Shown: positions 34,728-44,772, counted from the first letter of the stretch. The stretch is DNA of 64,000 nt from CBDDFV01 sp965227335 (GCA_965227335.1 CBDDFV010000010.1:310001-374000), one strand, 5' to 3'. Made by a program: numbers and translations. The notes: generated by a model from the sequence alone, not told the origin.

Positions 34728-36026
34728 ATGACCACGCCTTCCCCCGAGAACTCCTATACGCGTCGCCTGTTCCTGCAGCAGGGGCTGACGCTCGCTTCGA
34801 TGGCGACCACCGCCCCGCTGTTCATCCAGCGTTCGGCGATGGGGATGATGCGCCCGCTCGGGTCGCTCACGACCTCGCAGCCGGGCGTGCCGGAAGATCG
34901 GGTGCTGGTCGTCGTGCAGTTGGGCGGCGGCAACGACGGTCTGAACACGGTCGTGCCGTATTTCAGCAATGAGTACTACCGTCGTCGTCCGGGGCTGGCG
35001 GTGCAGGCGCCGGGCCGCAACCAGGACGCCGCGCTGGAACTCGACGCCGAGGCGGGCGTCGGTCTGAACCCCGCGTTCGAGGCGTTCAAGGAGTTGTACG
35101 ACGACGGCGTCGCCTCGGTGATCCAGGGCGTCGGGTATCCCAACCCGAACCGATCGCACTTCACGTCGATGGACATCTGGCACACCGCGTCGACGGACGC
35201 CTCCGGCAACGGCTGGCTCGGGCGGTACATGGACAACCAGTGCAACGGCACGCCGCACCCCGAGGCGTCGATCGCGATCGGACGCACCGCGCCGCTCGCC
35301 ATGCTCGGCGATGTGCAGAAGCCGGTGAGCTTCGAGTCGGAAGAACTCTTCCGCTGGCTCGGCGAGTCGATCCATCCGACCCTGGAGGATCCGTACCACG
35401 ACATCACCCGGGCCGGCGCGATCGACGATGTCGATCCCGACAGCCAGCTCGGCTTCCTGATGCGGACCGCGCTCGATGCGCAGGTCTCGTCGGACCGCAT
35501 CCGCGAGGCGGTGAAGCGGCAGCCGCTCGCCCCGTACGATCGCAACAACCTCGCCCAGCAACTGCGAGTCGTCGCCGCGATGATTCGCGACGGCATGGCC
35601 ACCCGCGTCTACTACGTCTCGATGGGCGGCTTCGACACCCACGCGAACCAGGCCGGGCAGCATGCGCGGCTGCTCCGCGAGGTCGGCGGCGCCCTGCGTT
35701 CGTTCCATCGCGACCTCAAGGCGCAGGGGAACTCGGGTCGGGTGATGACGATGGTCTTCTCCGAGTTCGGACGTCGCGTGGCGCAGAACGCCTCCGGCGG
35801 AACCGACCACGGGACCGCCGCGCCGATGTACCTGGTCGGCGACATGGTGCGTCCGGGTCTGCTGGGCGATCATCCGTCCCTGACGGATCTCGACGGCGGC
35901 GACCTGAAGTACAACGTCGATTTCCGTTCGGTGTACTCGGCGGTGCTGAAGAACTGGATGGGGGCGGATCCCGTCGCCGCGCTGGGGCGCGAGTACCCGA
36001 TCGCCAAGGTGGTCAAGGGGGCATAG
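34728..36026 (+). CDS. DUF1501 family protein with Tat-type signal
   Basis: A 432-residue exported protein. The N-terminus YTRRLFLQQGLTLASMATTA is a twin-arginine signal, so it is folded before export. The body has RVLVVVQLGGGNDGLNTVVP, SHFTSMDIWHTA, YYVSMGGFDTHANQ and MVFSEFGRRVAQN with GGTDHGTA, the metal-ligand pattern that links this family to alkaline phosphatase/sulfatase-like folds. Its reaction is unknown. It is the standard partner of the DUF1800 gene just upstream. A TATGAT at 34673 may mark an internal promoter. Confidence 0.9.
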   Translation: MTTPSPENSYTRRLFLQQGLTLASMATTAPLFIQRSAMGMMRPLGSLTTSQPGVPEDRVLVVVQLGGGNDGLNTVVPYFSNEYYRRRPGLAVQAPGRNQDAALELDAEAGVGLNPAFEAFKELYDDGVASVIQGVGYPNPNRSHFTSMDIWHTASTDASGNGWLGRYMDNQCNGTPHPEASIAIGRTAPLAMLGDVQKPVSFESEELFRWLGESIHPTLEDPYHDITRAGAIDDVDPDSQLGFLMRTALDAQVSSDRIREAVKRQPLAPYDRNNLAQQLRVVAAMIRDGMATRVYYVSMGGFDTHANQAGQHARLLREVGGALRSFHRDLKAQGNSGRVMTMVFSEFGRRVAQNASGGTDHGTAAPMYLVGDMVRPGLLGDHPSLTDLDGGDLKYNVDFRSVYSAVLKNWMGADPVAALGREYPIAKVVKGA

Positions 36027-36060
36027 CGGCGCTGATCTTTGGACGATACGCCGGTCCGAA

Positions 36061-36190
36061 CGTGTCCACGGGGATGTCGGTGGGTCGGTCGGTCGACGGG
36101 CGTGTCGGTGGGTCCACGGGCGGAGCCCGTGGCTTGGGCGTGTCGGTAAGGTCCACGGGCGTGTCGGGTCCACGGGCGGAGCCCGTGGGT
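36061..36190 (+). repeat. Composite repeat locus 1: short tandem units plus two GGA-loop hairpins
   Basis: Degenerate tandem units built from CGTGTCGG and GGTCCACGGGCG fill the gap after the DUF1501 gene. Two identical hairpins are embedded: CCACGGGC-GGA-GCCCGTGG at 36114-36132 and at 36170-36188, each with an eight-base perfect stem. They may stop transcription from the DUF1501 gene, though no T-tract follows. The second lies 24 bases before the TAGAGT element of the next gene. The same hairpin design recurs at 45289 and 62877. Confidence 0.75.
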
Positions 36191-36212
36191 TGGTGAGACG
36201 CGAATCCCATCG

Positions 36213-36218
36213 TAGAGT
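36213..36218 (+). promoter_or_regulatory. Predicted -10 element of zinc-ribbon pair B, first gene
   Basis: TAGAGT six bases before the ATG at 36225, within ATCGTAGAGT. The identical ten bases recur at the same distance before the second gene of the pair. Confidence 0.45.
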
Positions 36219-36224
36219 CCTGCC

Positions 36225-37130
36225 ATGGGCGGTCCGTCTCTCAACCTCGCGGCGTTCTCGATTCTCGTCATCGCCTGCACCCTCGTCGCGGCGACGATCG
36301 CCGTGTTGATGATCCGACGCGGTCACCGACGCACGACCGACGGGCCGCCGCTGTGCGGACGGTGCCGGTACGAGGTCACGGGACTGCCGACCGCGTCGTG
36401 TCCGGAGTGCGGATCCGACCTGGACGAGGTCGGCGTGATCCGGGATCGGCGGGCCGCGTGGCCGGGCTGGGCGAAGCTCGTGCTGATGACGGCGATCGTC
36501 CTGCCGCCGGGCGTCATCGCGCACACGATGATCACGGGGGCGATTCCCCGGCGGGTCGACGGGGTGTGGACGATCATCCTGCCGCCGCCCGCCGCGTCCA
36601 CGCACGGCGGTTTTCGGATCACCGGCGTCGACGGGGCCCGCCCTGGCGACTTGATCGGTCCGACGACGTTCGACATCGAGTTCCGGCAGAACGGGAGGGG
36701 AACCGTCGTCGGGCGGCTCGACCTCTCGGAGGGTCGGCCCGCGATCACCGATGTCGAAGGACGCCCCGTGGACGTCTCGGCGGCGCCCCTCGGCGGGTGG
36801 CTGGGGCAGGTGAGCGCCGACAACGCACCGGAAATCAGCGACCAGGCGGCCGGCCTCGCCCAGATGCTCCAGCGTGGCGACACGATGACCATCGGCCTCA
36901 ACGGACAGCAGTACACGTTCTTCGACCGGCATCCCGCCGGCGCCATCGATGTGCGCGGCATGCGAACCTACAACCAGGGCGTCGTCCACACCCGGATCGC
37001 GACCACGCCCCGCCCCATCGTGCCGCGCCAGGCGTGGTGGGTCATCTGGCCGCTCGCGTGGCTCGCGATCGCGGCGCTGCTGCTCCGACGTCGTCCCGCG
37101 CGGCTGGCGAGGCCTCGGACCGAATCGTAG
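36225..37130 (+). CDS. Zinc-ribbon membrane protein (first of pair B)
   Basis: A 301-residue protein: N-terminal membrane helix (about 8-30), zinc ribbon CGRCRYEVTGLPTASCPECG (cysteines 44, 47, 59, 62), second helix (about 80-100), a soluble domain (about 105-265) and a last helix (about 275-292) with a basic tail. The soluble domain has FDIEFRQNGRGTVVGRLDLSEG, a beta-rich look. It is a clear paralogue of the gene that follows. Function unknown. The start is supported by TAGAGT six bases upstream and the absence of a Shine-Dalgarno. Confidence 0.75.
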   Translation: MGGPSLNLAAFSILVIACTLVAATIAVLMIRRGHRRTTDGPPLCGRCRYEVTGLPTASCPECGSDLDEVGVIRDRRAAWPGWAKLVLMTAIVLPPGVIAHTMITGAIPRRVDGVWTIILPPPAASTHGGFRITGVDGARPGDLIGPTTFDIEFRQNGRGTVVGRLDLSEGRPAITDVEGRPVDVSAAPLGGWLGQVSADNAPEISDQAAGLAQMLQRGDTMTIGLNGQQYTFFDRHPAGAIDVRGMRTYNQGVVHTRIATTPRPIVPRQAWWVIWPLAWLAIAALLLRRRPARLARPRTES

Positions 37131-37133
37131 AGT
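37128..37133 (+). promoter_or_regulatory. Predicted -10 element of zinc-ribbon pair B, second gene
   Basis: TAGAGT six bases before the GTG at 37140. The hexamer includes the TAG stop codon of the previous gene, so stop and promoter share bases. Confidence 0.4.
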
Positions 37134-37139
37134 GCGGAC

Positions 37140-38003
37140 GTGGGTCCCTTCCTCCTTGTCATGCTGCTCGCCATCGTCGCCGCGATCATGACGTCGCTGG
37201 TGTCGCGTCGCCGCCGCCAGCACCGCATCTTCGACTTCCCCACGTGCGGGCAGTGCGCCTACGACGTGACGGGCCTCACCACCCGCATCTGCCCCGAGTG
37301 CGGCGGCGATCTCGACGTCGTCGGCGTGCTGCCCGCCGGTCAGGCGCCGCCCACGCCATGGTGGCGGTTGGCGATCACCTACACCGCGGTGCTCATCCTG
37401 CCGTTCCTCGTTTCGTTCCATCTCGTTTCGCGGCTCGGACCGAAGGAGGTCCTCACCACCTGGTCGGCCAGCTTTGCCCAGCCCGCGGCGGGAACGCCGG
37501 GCGGTTCGGTTGTCATCTCCGTCGCGATGTCGTCGACGGAGGCGAGCTTCCCGACCGAAGCGCGCGGCCGGATGACGCGTCTCGATGCGGCGGGCGTGTC
37601 GACCGGACCGTCGATCAACGTCGACTTCGACGAACGGAGACTCATCGCCGCCGATGGACAAGTGCAGCGGCTGCGCACCGACACCCTCGCGGCGTGGCTG
37701 CAGACGACGGATCCGAACCTGAGCGCGGCGGAGGCGGACGCCCAGGCGGACCAGATCATCGAGACGCTCACCGACGCGGCGACGCTGCGTCGCCCGACGG
37801 TCGTGTTCGGGTCGGGGACCTCCTCAGCCACGTGGAGCGGCACGGATTCGTCCGCCGCGTTCCGCGCGGTGCAGTTCACCCGCCGGGCGTCGACCCGCTG
37901 GCCGTTCTGGGTGACGGGGGCCTTCCTCACCATCTGGAGCCTGATCTGGCTCGTCGGGCTGTTGCTGATCCGGAAAGGCCGGCCGACGGTGGCTCGTCCC
38001 TGA
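37140..38003 (+). CDS. Zinc-ribbon membrane protein (second of pair B)
   Basis: A 287-residue paralogue of the previous protein with the same order: membrane helix (about 3-20), zinc ribbon CGQCAYDVTGLTTRICPECG (cysteines 36, 39, 51, 54), second helix (about 76-94), soluble domain (about 100-255) and C-terminal helix (about 262-280). The soluble domain has VVISVAMSSTEASFPTEARG and a DFDERRLIAADGQVQRL strand pair. It starts at GTG, nine bases after the first gene's stop, so the pair is a tandem duplication. Function unknown. Confidence 0.73.
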   Translation: MGPFLLVMLLAIVAAIMTSLVSRRRRQHRIFDFPTCGQCAYDVTGLTTRICPECGGDLDVVGVLPAGQAPPTPWWRLAITYTAVLILPFLVSFHLVSRLGPKEVLTTWSASFAQPAAGTPGGSVVISVAMSSTEASFPTEARGRMTRLDAAGVSTGPSINVDFDERRLIAADGQVQRLRTDTLAAWLQTTDPNLSAAEADAQADQIIETLTDAATLRRPTVVFGSGTSSATWSGTDSSAAFRAVQFTRRASTRWPFWVTGAFLTIWSLIWLVGLLLIRKGRPTVARP

Positions 38004-38023
38004 AATCGGGGACGTCCAAGGCC

Positions 38024-38029
38024 TATCAT
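38024..38029 (+). promoter_or_regulatory. Predicted -10 element of the HMA lipoprotein gene
   Basis: TATCAT with CTGAAA (38000-38005) 18 bases upstream as a possible -35. The mRNA would have a leader of about 45 bases with an AGGAG ribosome site before the ATG at 38083. Confidence 0.5.
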
Positions 38030-38082
38030 GATGATGGACGGTCTTCGCCGTTCCTCAATCCGGACCTGACAGGAGCCCCACC

Positions 38083-38481
38083 ATGGACCTTCGCCCGCTC
38101 GCCACGACTGCTCTGTTCGCCGCCTCAGCCGTGCTGTTTGGCTGCGAAGGTACGTCGACGCCCGAAGAAGCCTCGCCGGTCGACGACACCGCCGCGCCGG
38201 TCGAAGACGCCGCGCCCACCACCCAGGGCGCCCTGCCGGTGGAGGACGCTGACGCCACGTTCCTCGCCGCGAGCGGTATGCATTTCAAGATCGACGGCAT
38301 GTCGTGCGGCAACTGCGTGAACGCCATCGAGACCGCGGTCGCGCAGATCAACGGCGTGAACCACGTCATCGTCTCGCTGGACCGCAAGGAAGCCGTGATC
38401 GACGCTGACGAAGCGCTCGTCGAAGAGATCATGCAGACGATCACCGACAGCGGCTTCACGGTCGAGAAGATCGACGCCTGA
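38083..38481 (+). CDS. Heavy-metal-associated (HMA) domain lipoprotein
   Basis: A 132-residue predicted lipoprotein. The signal ends in a lipobox AVLFGC (C21), then an acidic Pro/Glu/Asp linker (about 22-60), then an HMA domain (about 66-131) with the metal motif MSCGNC (C75, C78) and the usual beta-alpha-beta-beta-alpha-beta spacing. HMA domains normally act in the cytoplasm as copper chaperones; here the domain should be membrane-tethered outside the cytoplasm and could bind copper or a similar soft metal. AGGAG precedes the ATG. No P-type ATPase or metal regulator is adjacent. Confidence 0.85.
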   Translation: MDLRPLATTALFAASAVLFGCEGTSTPEEASPVDDTAAPVEDAAPTTQGALPVEDADATFLAASGMHFKIDGMSCGNCVNAIETAVAQINGVNHVIVSLDRKEAVIDADEALVEEIMQTITDSGFTVEKIDA

Positions 38482-38502
38482 TCCGTACGATCCGAACGCC
38501 CG

Positions 38503-38552
38503 CGCCTCCCACCGGTATCATCGAGCGATCCTTGATCCCTGGGAGGCGTTTT
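38503..38552 (+). terminator. Long-loop hairpin overlapping the next ribosome-binding site
   Basis: CGCCTCCC (38503-38510) pairs perfectly with GGGAGGCG (38541-38548), followed by TTTT. The 30-base loop is long for a classical terminator. The right arm is also the Shine-Dalgarno (GGGAGG) of the exported hydrolase gene, so the fold would hide that site on read-through mRNA. A TATCAT at 38516-38521 in the loop could start a transcript that lacks the left arm. Confidence 0.5.
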
Positions 38553-38553
38553 C

Positions 38554-41013
38554 GTGCGCACACCTGTCCTGCCGCTGACGATTCTGCTCCTGACCCTGCT
38601 CGTTCCCGCCGCGCCGACGGCCGCGCAGAACGATCCGCTCGCCGAGGGCGAAGTCGTCCTCCGCGACGGTCTCATCGCGCCGCCCGTCGGTGAATACGGA
38701 CGCAATCCCATCCACATCGATCCCGTCGAACATGCGCTGGCGACCGACGCGTGGACGCGTCCGGAACGCGACGCCCGCGTGCTCCCCGACGAACCGAACG
38801 TACGCTGGCGGGCGATCGAAGCGGACGAGAAGGGCTGGTTCCTCGATCAACGACTGCGGGGCGGATACCTCTTCTTCTCCGTCCCCTCCGCACGTGAACG
38901 CATCGTCATCCTGCACGTCAGCGGGCATTCAAACCTCACGGTCAACGGCACGCCCCGCGCGGCGGACCCCTACCGCTACAACTTCGTCCGCCTCCCCGTC
39001 CGACTGCAGGCCGGCGACAACGACATTCTCGTCCGGGTCGGGCGCGGCCGGTTCCGCGGACGCATCATCCCCGTCAACGCCGAAGTCGACATCATCGGCG
39101 CCGATGTCACCCGCCCGGACGCGGTCGTCGGCGAACCCACGGACGCCTGGGCCGCCGCGCCGATCGTGAACCTGACCGATGCATGGCGACGCGATCTCAT
39201 CATCCGCTATGACGTGGGCGAGACGCCGGGACCCGCGACCCCACTCGACCTCCCGCCGCTCAGCGTGACCAAGTCGCCCTTCCGGATCACGTCTCCGGCC
39301 CCGGCCGAGACGGGCGAGATGGAGGGCGTGATCCGGGTGATTCGTCCGGACGGCGAGGTTCTCGCCGCCGCGCCGATGACGCTCCGAACGCGGGCGCCCC
39401 AAGGCGCGCGTCGGGTGACGTTCCGCTCCGCGATCGACGGATCGATCCAGTACTACGGTCTCCGCGTCGCCGCGCCGTCCGATGATCCCGAAGCCGCGCC
39501 GCCGGGCCTGCTGCTGTCCCTGCACGGAGCGGGCGTCGAGGGGATCGGACAGGCGCGCACGTACCAGCCGAAGGACTGGCTGCACCACGTGGCGCCGACC
39601 AACCGGCGCAAGTTCGGTTTCGACTGGGAGGACTGGGGCCGCTGGGATGCGATCGAGGTCCTCGAGCATGCGCGGGCGCGACTCGATCATGATCCGCGCC
39701 GGAACTACCTGAGCGGCCACTCGATGGGCGGGCACGGGACGTGGCATCTCGGGACGACGTTCCCGGATCAGTTCGCGGCGGTCGGTCCGAGTGCGGGGTG
39801 GATCAGCTTCTGGTCCTACACCGGCGCCGCGCGGTACGACGATCCGAGCAACGTCGAAGGCCTGCTCGCGCGGGCGGTGTCGGCGAGCGATACGCTCGCA
39901 CAGAAGTCGAACCTTGCGCAACTGGGCGTCTACGTGCTGCACGGCGATGCGGACGACAATGTCCCGGTCGGTCAGGCGCGGCAGATGCGCTCCGTCCTCG
40001 CCGGATTCCACCCGGACTTCGCCTACTACGAGCGTCCCGGGGCGGGTCACTGGTGGGGCAATCGCTGCTGCGACTGGCCGCCGATGATGGATTTCTTCCG
40101 CGCGCACGAACGACCGGAGGATGTCACGCGGGTGACGTTCACGACCGCCGCGCCGTCGGTGTCCGCGTCGAGCGACTGGGTGCGGATCGAGCAGCAGGTC
40201 GAGGCGATGCGTCCGAGTGCGGTCGACCTGTCCTTTGATTCGGACGCGAACACGGTGCGGGGAACGACGTCGAACGTGCGTCGGTTCTCGATCGACGCCG
40301 CGCGTTTCGTCGGCGATACGCCGTCGGTCGTCGAGGTTGATGGCCAGTCGGTCCCGGTGTCGGTCACGGCGCGGGGTCGGGCGTGGCTCGTCCGGGACGA
40401 AGGCGGCGTCTGGACGATCGTCGGCCCGACGCCGGCGTCGGAGAAGCGTCCCGAACGGAGCGGCCCCTTCAAGGACGCCTTCCGCAACAATGCGGTCTTC
40501 GTCTACGGCACGCAGGGCGACGCCGAAGAGAACGCGTGGGCGTACGCGAAGGCGCGGTATGACGCGGAGACCTTCTGGTATCGCGGCAACGGATCGTTCG
40601 ATCTGCTGCCCGACATCGAGTTCGACGCGGCGACACACGCGGATCGGAACGTGATCCTCTACGGCCACGCGGACATGAACGCGGCGTGGGACGCGGTGCT
40701 GGACGACACGTTCCGTCTCACGCGCGGCGGCGCGGCGCTCGGCTCGCGCACCTGGACGGGCGACGATCTCGCCGCGCTCGTGATCCGGCCACGGAAGGAC
40801 AGCGACCTCGCCGCCGTCGGCGTCGTCGCGGGTTCGGGTCTGACCGGCATGCGGGCGACGAATCGGATGCCGTACTTCGTCTCGGGGATCGCGTATCCGG
40901 ACGTCTTCCTCAGCCGGGCGTCGATGTGGCGCGACGGAACGGCGGCGGTCGAGTGCGTCGGCTTCTTCGGGAACGGGTGGGATGTCGAGGGCGGCGTATT
41001 CGCGCCGGAGTGA
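38554..41013 (+). CDS. Exported alpha/beta-hydrolase (S9 peptidase or esterase-like)
   Basis: An 819-residue secreted protein. Signal peptide PVLPLTILLLTLLVPAAPTAAQ, an N-terminal beta region (about 50-250), then an alpha/beta-hydrolase domain. The nucleophile elbow GHSMGG is near 388-393, the acid in LHGDADDNVPV near 464 and the histidine in GAGHWW near 496, completing a serine triad. The rest (about 530-819) is a second large domain without a motif I know. Similar proteins are annotated as prolyl oligopeptidase or PHB-depolymerase-like. The GTG start follows GGGAGG by 7 bases. It ends three bases from the convergent creatininase gene. Confidence 0.78.
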   Translation: MRTPVLPLTILLLTLLVPAAPTAAQNDPLAEGEVVLRDGLIAPPVGEYGRNPIHIDPVEHALATDAWTRPERDARVLPDEPNVRWRAIEADEKGWFLDQRLRGGYLFFSVPSARERIVILHVSGHSNLTVNGTPRAADPYRYNFVRLPVRLQAGDNDILVRVGRGRFRGRIIPVNAEVDIIGADVTRPDAVVGEPTDAWAAAPIVNLTDAWRRDLIIRYDVGETPGPATPLDLPPLSVTKSPFRITSPAPAETGEMEGVIRVIRPDGEVLAAAPMTLRTRAPQGARRVTFRSAIDGSIQYYGLRVAAPSDDPEAAPPGLLLSLHGAGVEGIGQARTYQPKDWLHHVAPTNRRKFGFDWEDWGRWDAIEVLEHARARLDHDPRRNYLSGHSMGGHGTWHLGTTFPDQFAAVGPSAGWISFWSYTGAARYDDPSNVEGLLARAVSASDTLAQKSNLAQLGVYVLHGDADDNVPVGQARQMRSVLAGFHPDFAYYERPGAGHWWGNRCCDWPPMMDFFRAHERPEDVTRVTFTTAAPSVSASSDWVRIEQQVEAMRPSAVDLSFDSDANTVRGTTSNVRRFSIDAARFVGDTPSVVEVDGQSVPVSVTARGRAWLVRDEGGVWTIVGPTPASEKRPERSGPFKDAFRNNAVFVYGTQGDAEENAWAYAKARYDAETFWYRGNGSFDLLPDIEFDAATHADRNVILYGHADMNAAWDAVLDDTFRLTRGGAALGSRTWTGDDLAALVIRPRKDSDLAAVGVVAGSGLTGMRATNRMPYFVSGIAYPDVFLSRASMWRDGTAAVECVGFFGNGWDVEGGVFAPE

Positions 41014-41016
41014 CGA

Positions 41017-41745
41017 TCAGTCGTGGTCGTCGTCTTTGTCGTCATCGGACGGCGCCATGAACGCGGCGACATCCTCCGCCACCCCGTCGATCAGCGCCGC
41101 CAGCACCGCCTCGCCCTTCTCCGCCGTCGCCAGCGTCGGCGCGCCGATCACGCCGGACTCCGTATACGCGGACATCCCTTCCAGGTGCAGACGCGAGCGG
41201 TCCGGGGCGACGACGTCGTCCGCGTTCGACATGTCCACGAGGTCGGGACGGACGGCGAGCATGATCGATGTCTCCAGTTCGCCCGCGTGCATGTCGTCGG
41301 TCGAACTCGAGGTCAGGCCCGCCGACTCCCGCGCCGTCCGCCAGTGTTCGCGCTGGGGCAGCAGCAGGATGCGCGGCTCGTCGACGTTCGCCTCCTGCGC
41401 GACGCTCGCCAGCACGTGGTTGCCGCCGTGCGCATTGATCAGCACCAGACCGGACATCCCGTGACGCTCCGCCGCGTCGAGGACGTCCCAGATGATCGAA
41501 TCCAGCGTGTCGAACGTGATCGACAACTCGAAGAAGTCCGCGTGTTCGTGCGAACAGGACATCGGAATCGCCGGCGCCAGCAGCCCGCCGTACCGCGCGA
41601 CGAACCGGGCGGCGATCGTCTCCGCGATGATCAGATCCGTCGACACGGGCAGGTGCGGACCGTGCTGCTCGATCGCGCCGATCGGCAGGACGGCGAAGTC
41701 CGGCGCGGCGGCCTGCACGGCGGGCCAGGGCTGATGCATGCTCAC
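41017..41745 (-). CDS. Creatininase family amidohydrolase
   Basis: A 242-residue member of the creatininase superfamily, metal-dependent amide hydrolases that include creatininase, a riboflavin-pathway formamide hydrolase and MftE. The motif LPIGAIEQHGPHLPVSTD (E26, H28, D37) and NAHGGN, then HAGELETS, give the metal ligands and active site. The C-terminus is strongly acidic (DDDKDDDHD). The GTG overlaps the methyltransferase stop by four bases; an in-frame ATG lies two codons later. The substrate cannot be told from the neighbours. Confidence 0.88.
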   Translation of the reverse strand: MSMHQPWPAVQAAAPDFAVLPIGAIEQHGPHLPVSTDLIIAETIAARFVARYGGLLAPAIPMSCSHEHADFFELSITFDTLDSIIWDVLDAAERHGMSGLVLINAHGGNHVLASVAQEANVDEPRILLLPQREHWRTARESAGLTSSSTDDMHAGELETSIMLAVRPDLVDMSNADDVVAPDRSRLHLEGMSAYTESGVIGAPTLATAEKGEAVLAALIDGVAEDVAAFMAPSDDDKDDDHD

Positions 41746-42542
41746 GATGGATCCTCGCGTCGGCGGAGTATGAGAACGACATCCGACTGCGAACCGTCGA
41801 AGGCGATCGGCTGCTCGATGTCGTGGTTGAAATCGTACGTCGCCACGTGCTCGAACGCCGGAACGGCCCGCAGCGTGCGGCGAAGCTGGGCGAGATCATA
41901 GGTGCGGAAGTTCCAGGTGGTTTCGAGCCGCCCCTCCGGTCCGCGCGTCGGCCGGATGATCAGCCGGGAGCGGGTGCGTTCGGTGCGGGTGGTTCGATCG
42001 GGCGGCCACGCCTGGATGTTGCAGGTGACGTGGACGCCGCCGCGCGACCCGAGCCAGCGTTCACGGGCGCGTTTCGTGGCGGAGTAGTCGCTGAGATGGA
42101 CGCCGAGGATGTAGACGCCGCCCGGTTTGAGGGCCGCCGCGACGGAGCGGAGGTGGGCGCGGGCGTGATCTTCACGATCGAGGAGTCGGAACGTGCTGAC
42201 GAGGCAGTGGGCGACGTCGAAGCGGGGTCGGCCGGCGTCGTAGGTCTCCATGCGATCCTTCGTCAGGGTCGCGCGAAGGCCGAGTTTCTTGAGGCGGGCG
42301 CGGGCGAAGGCGAGGCTGCCGTCGGAGAGGTCGAAGCCGGTGACCCGCCAGCCGCGCTCCGCCAGCGTCCGGACCAGCCGTCCGCTGCCGCAGGCGGGCT
42401 CGAGGACCTGTCGGCCGCGGGTTCGGCCGTGTTCGTCGACAACGGCCTCGATGAAATCCGCCTCGCGTGGGGTGTCGACGTCGAAGACGATGTCGTAGTA
42501 CCGGACGTCGTCGTACCAGTCGAAAGGCTCGTAGCGGGGCAT
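41742..42542 (-). CDS. Class I SAM-dependent methyltransferase
   Basis: A 266-residue methyltransferase. SAM-binding motif I is LEPACGSGR near 47-55, followed by the acidic end of strand 2 (VTGFDLS) and the AAALKPGGVYILGVHL segment of strands 4-5. The N-terminus YEPFDWYDDVRYYDIVFD is typical of small-molecule methyltransferases. The ATG at 42542 is chosen because the protein fold begins there; an earlier ATG at 42611 would add 23 poorly conserved-looking residues. Its stop overlaps the creatininase start, so both are coupled. Acceptor unknown. Confidence 0.82.
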   Translation of the reverse strand: MPRYEPFDWYDDVRYYDIVFDVDTPREADFIEAVVDEHGRTRGRQVLEPACGSGRLVRTLAERGWRVTGFDLSDGSLAFARARLKKLGLRATLTKDRMETYDAGRPRFDVAHCLVSTFRLLDREDHARAHLRSVAAALKPGGVYILGVHLSDYSATKRARERWLGSRGGVHVTCNIQAWPPDRTTRTERTRSRLIIRPTRGPEGRLETTWNFRTYDLAQLRRTLRAVPAFEHVATYDFNHDIEQPIAFDGSQSDVVLILRRREDPS

Positions 42543-42726
42543 GAGGCGGGATCCGGGGGCGCCGACGCGGGGAAAACGGGGGAATCGCCGGGAATGATCG
42601 CGAGGCTCCATTTCCCGACCGACATCTCGTATCAGCGCCTCGCAGCGCCTATCCTACGGATCTCGCCTGATCGCATGCGAATCCGGCGGCCGACCCGGTC
42701 GACGCCCCCCCCACCCCCGCCCCACG

Positions 42727-43923
<1,197 letters not shown>

Positions 43924-43929
<6 letters not shown>

Positions 43930-44772
43930 CGCGCCGAGCGTGAGCCCGTCGTACCCGAGATTCATGCCGTCGGGAAGTTTCGCGTCGAGATCGGCGTGCA
44001 GGATGTCGTGCGTCATGTGGATGAAGAACGTCCGCCGGGCTCCGATCTCATGCGCCGCGTTGACCGCCTGGTCGACGGTGAAATGCGTCGGGTGCGTCCG
44101 GTAGCGCAGCATGTCGAGAAAGAGCGTGTCGAGCTGCGTCAGACGCGGCCACGTCTCGGGCGGAATGGCCGAGACATCGGTGCAGTAGGCGAGCGGGAGC
44201 GGCGGAGGCTGCACCGACGCGACGTCGCCGCGCTCATCGAGCGCCTCGATGCGGTACGCGGCGACCGGCAGTCGGCCGTGCAGCATGCGGAGCGGCGTGA
44301 AGCGGAGGCCGAAGCGGTCGATCGGCTGATGAATCGCGACTTCGCCGGGCGTGAGTCGGGCGACAAAGGAGTCGTTGATGTTCTTGTCGCGTTCGAAGAT
44401 GTGCTTATAAACCCGTCCGAGATGTTCGAGCGTGTGGGGTTCGGCGAGAACCTCGATGGGGCCGTCCATGGCGACGTTGAACCGCCGGGTCTCGTCGAGC
44501 CCGAACGTGTGATCGACGTGATTGTGAGTGAACAGGATCGTGTCGCAATGTCGCAGGTCGTGCCGGAGCGCCTGGGCGCGAAGGTCGGGCGAGGCGTCGA
44601 TGAGGATGGTGCGGGCGCGTCCGGCGGCGTCGACGAACCGCAGGCACGCGGCGGTGCGGAGCCGGGAATCGCGGGGGTCATCGGAGGTGCAGACCGCGCA
44701 GTCGCAACCGATGATCGGCACGCCGGCGGACGTGCCGGAGCCGAGGAGGGTGAAGGTGAGGTCGGTGATCAC
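43924..44772 (-). CDS. PhnP-like metallo-beta-lactamase fold phosphodiesterase
   Basis: A 282-residue metallo-beta-lactamase fold protein. The metal motif is HNHVDH (H83, H85, D87, H88), and a CDCAVC cluster (C23, C25, C28) supplies a structural zinc as in PhnP, the cyclic ribose phosphate phosphodiesterase. Later ligand positions include the HMTHD stretch. The GTG at 44772 is chosen because TACACT lies exactly six bases upstream, matching other leaderless starts; a GTG eight codons earlier is the alternative. No phosphonate genes are nearby, so a general cyclic-phosphate or lipoate/octanoate-pathway-like role is open. Confidence 0.83.

Noticed and set aside
34572..37661. A 1029-codon minus-strand frame spanning the DUF1501 gene, the repeat locus and both zinc-ribbon genes.
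   Set aside because: It crosses gene boundaries and tandem repeats, and has Arg/His-rich low-complexity content. The plus-strand genes have signal, ribbon and family motifs.
42542..42611. Earlier ATG of the methyltransferase (MEPRDHSRRF).
   Set aside because: The extension is Arg/Pro-rich and the recognisable fold begins at the later ATG. It cannot be fully excluded because GGTCGGGAA precedes it.
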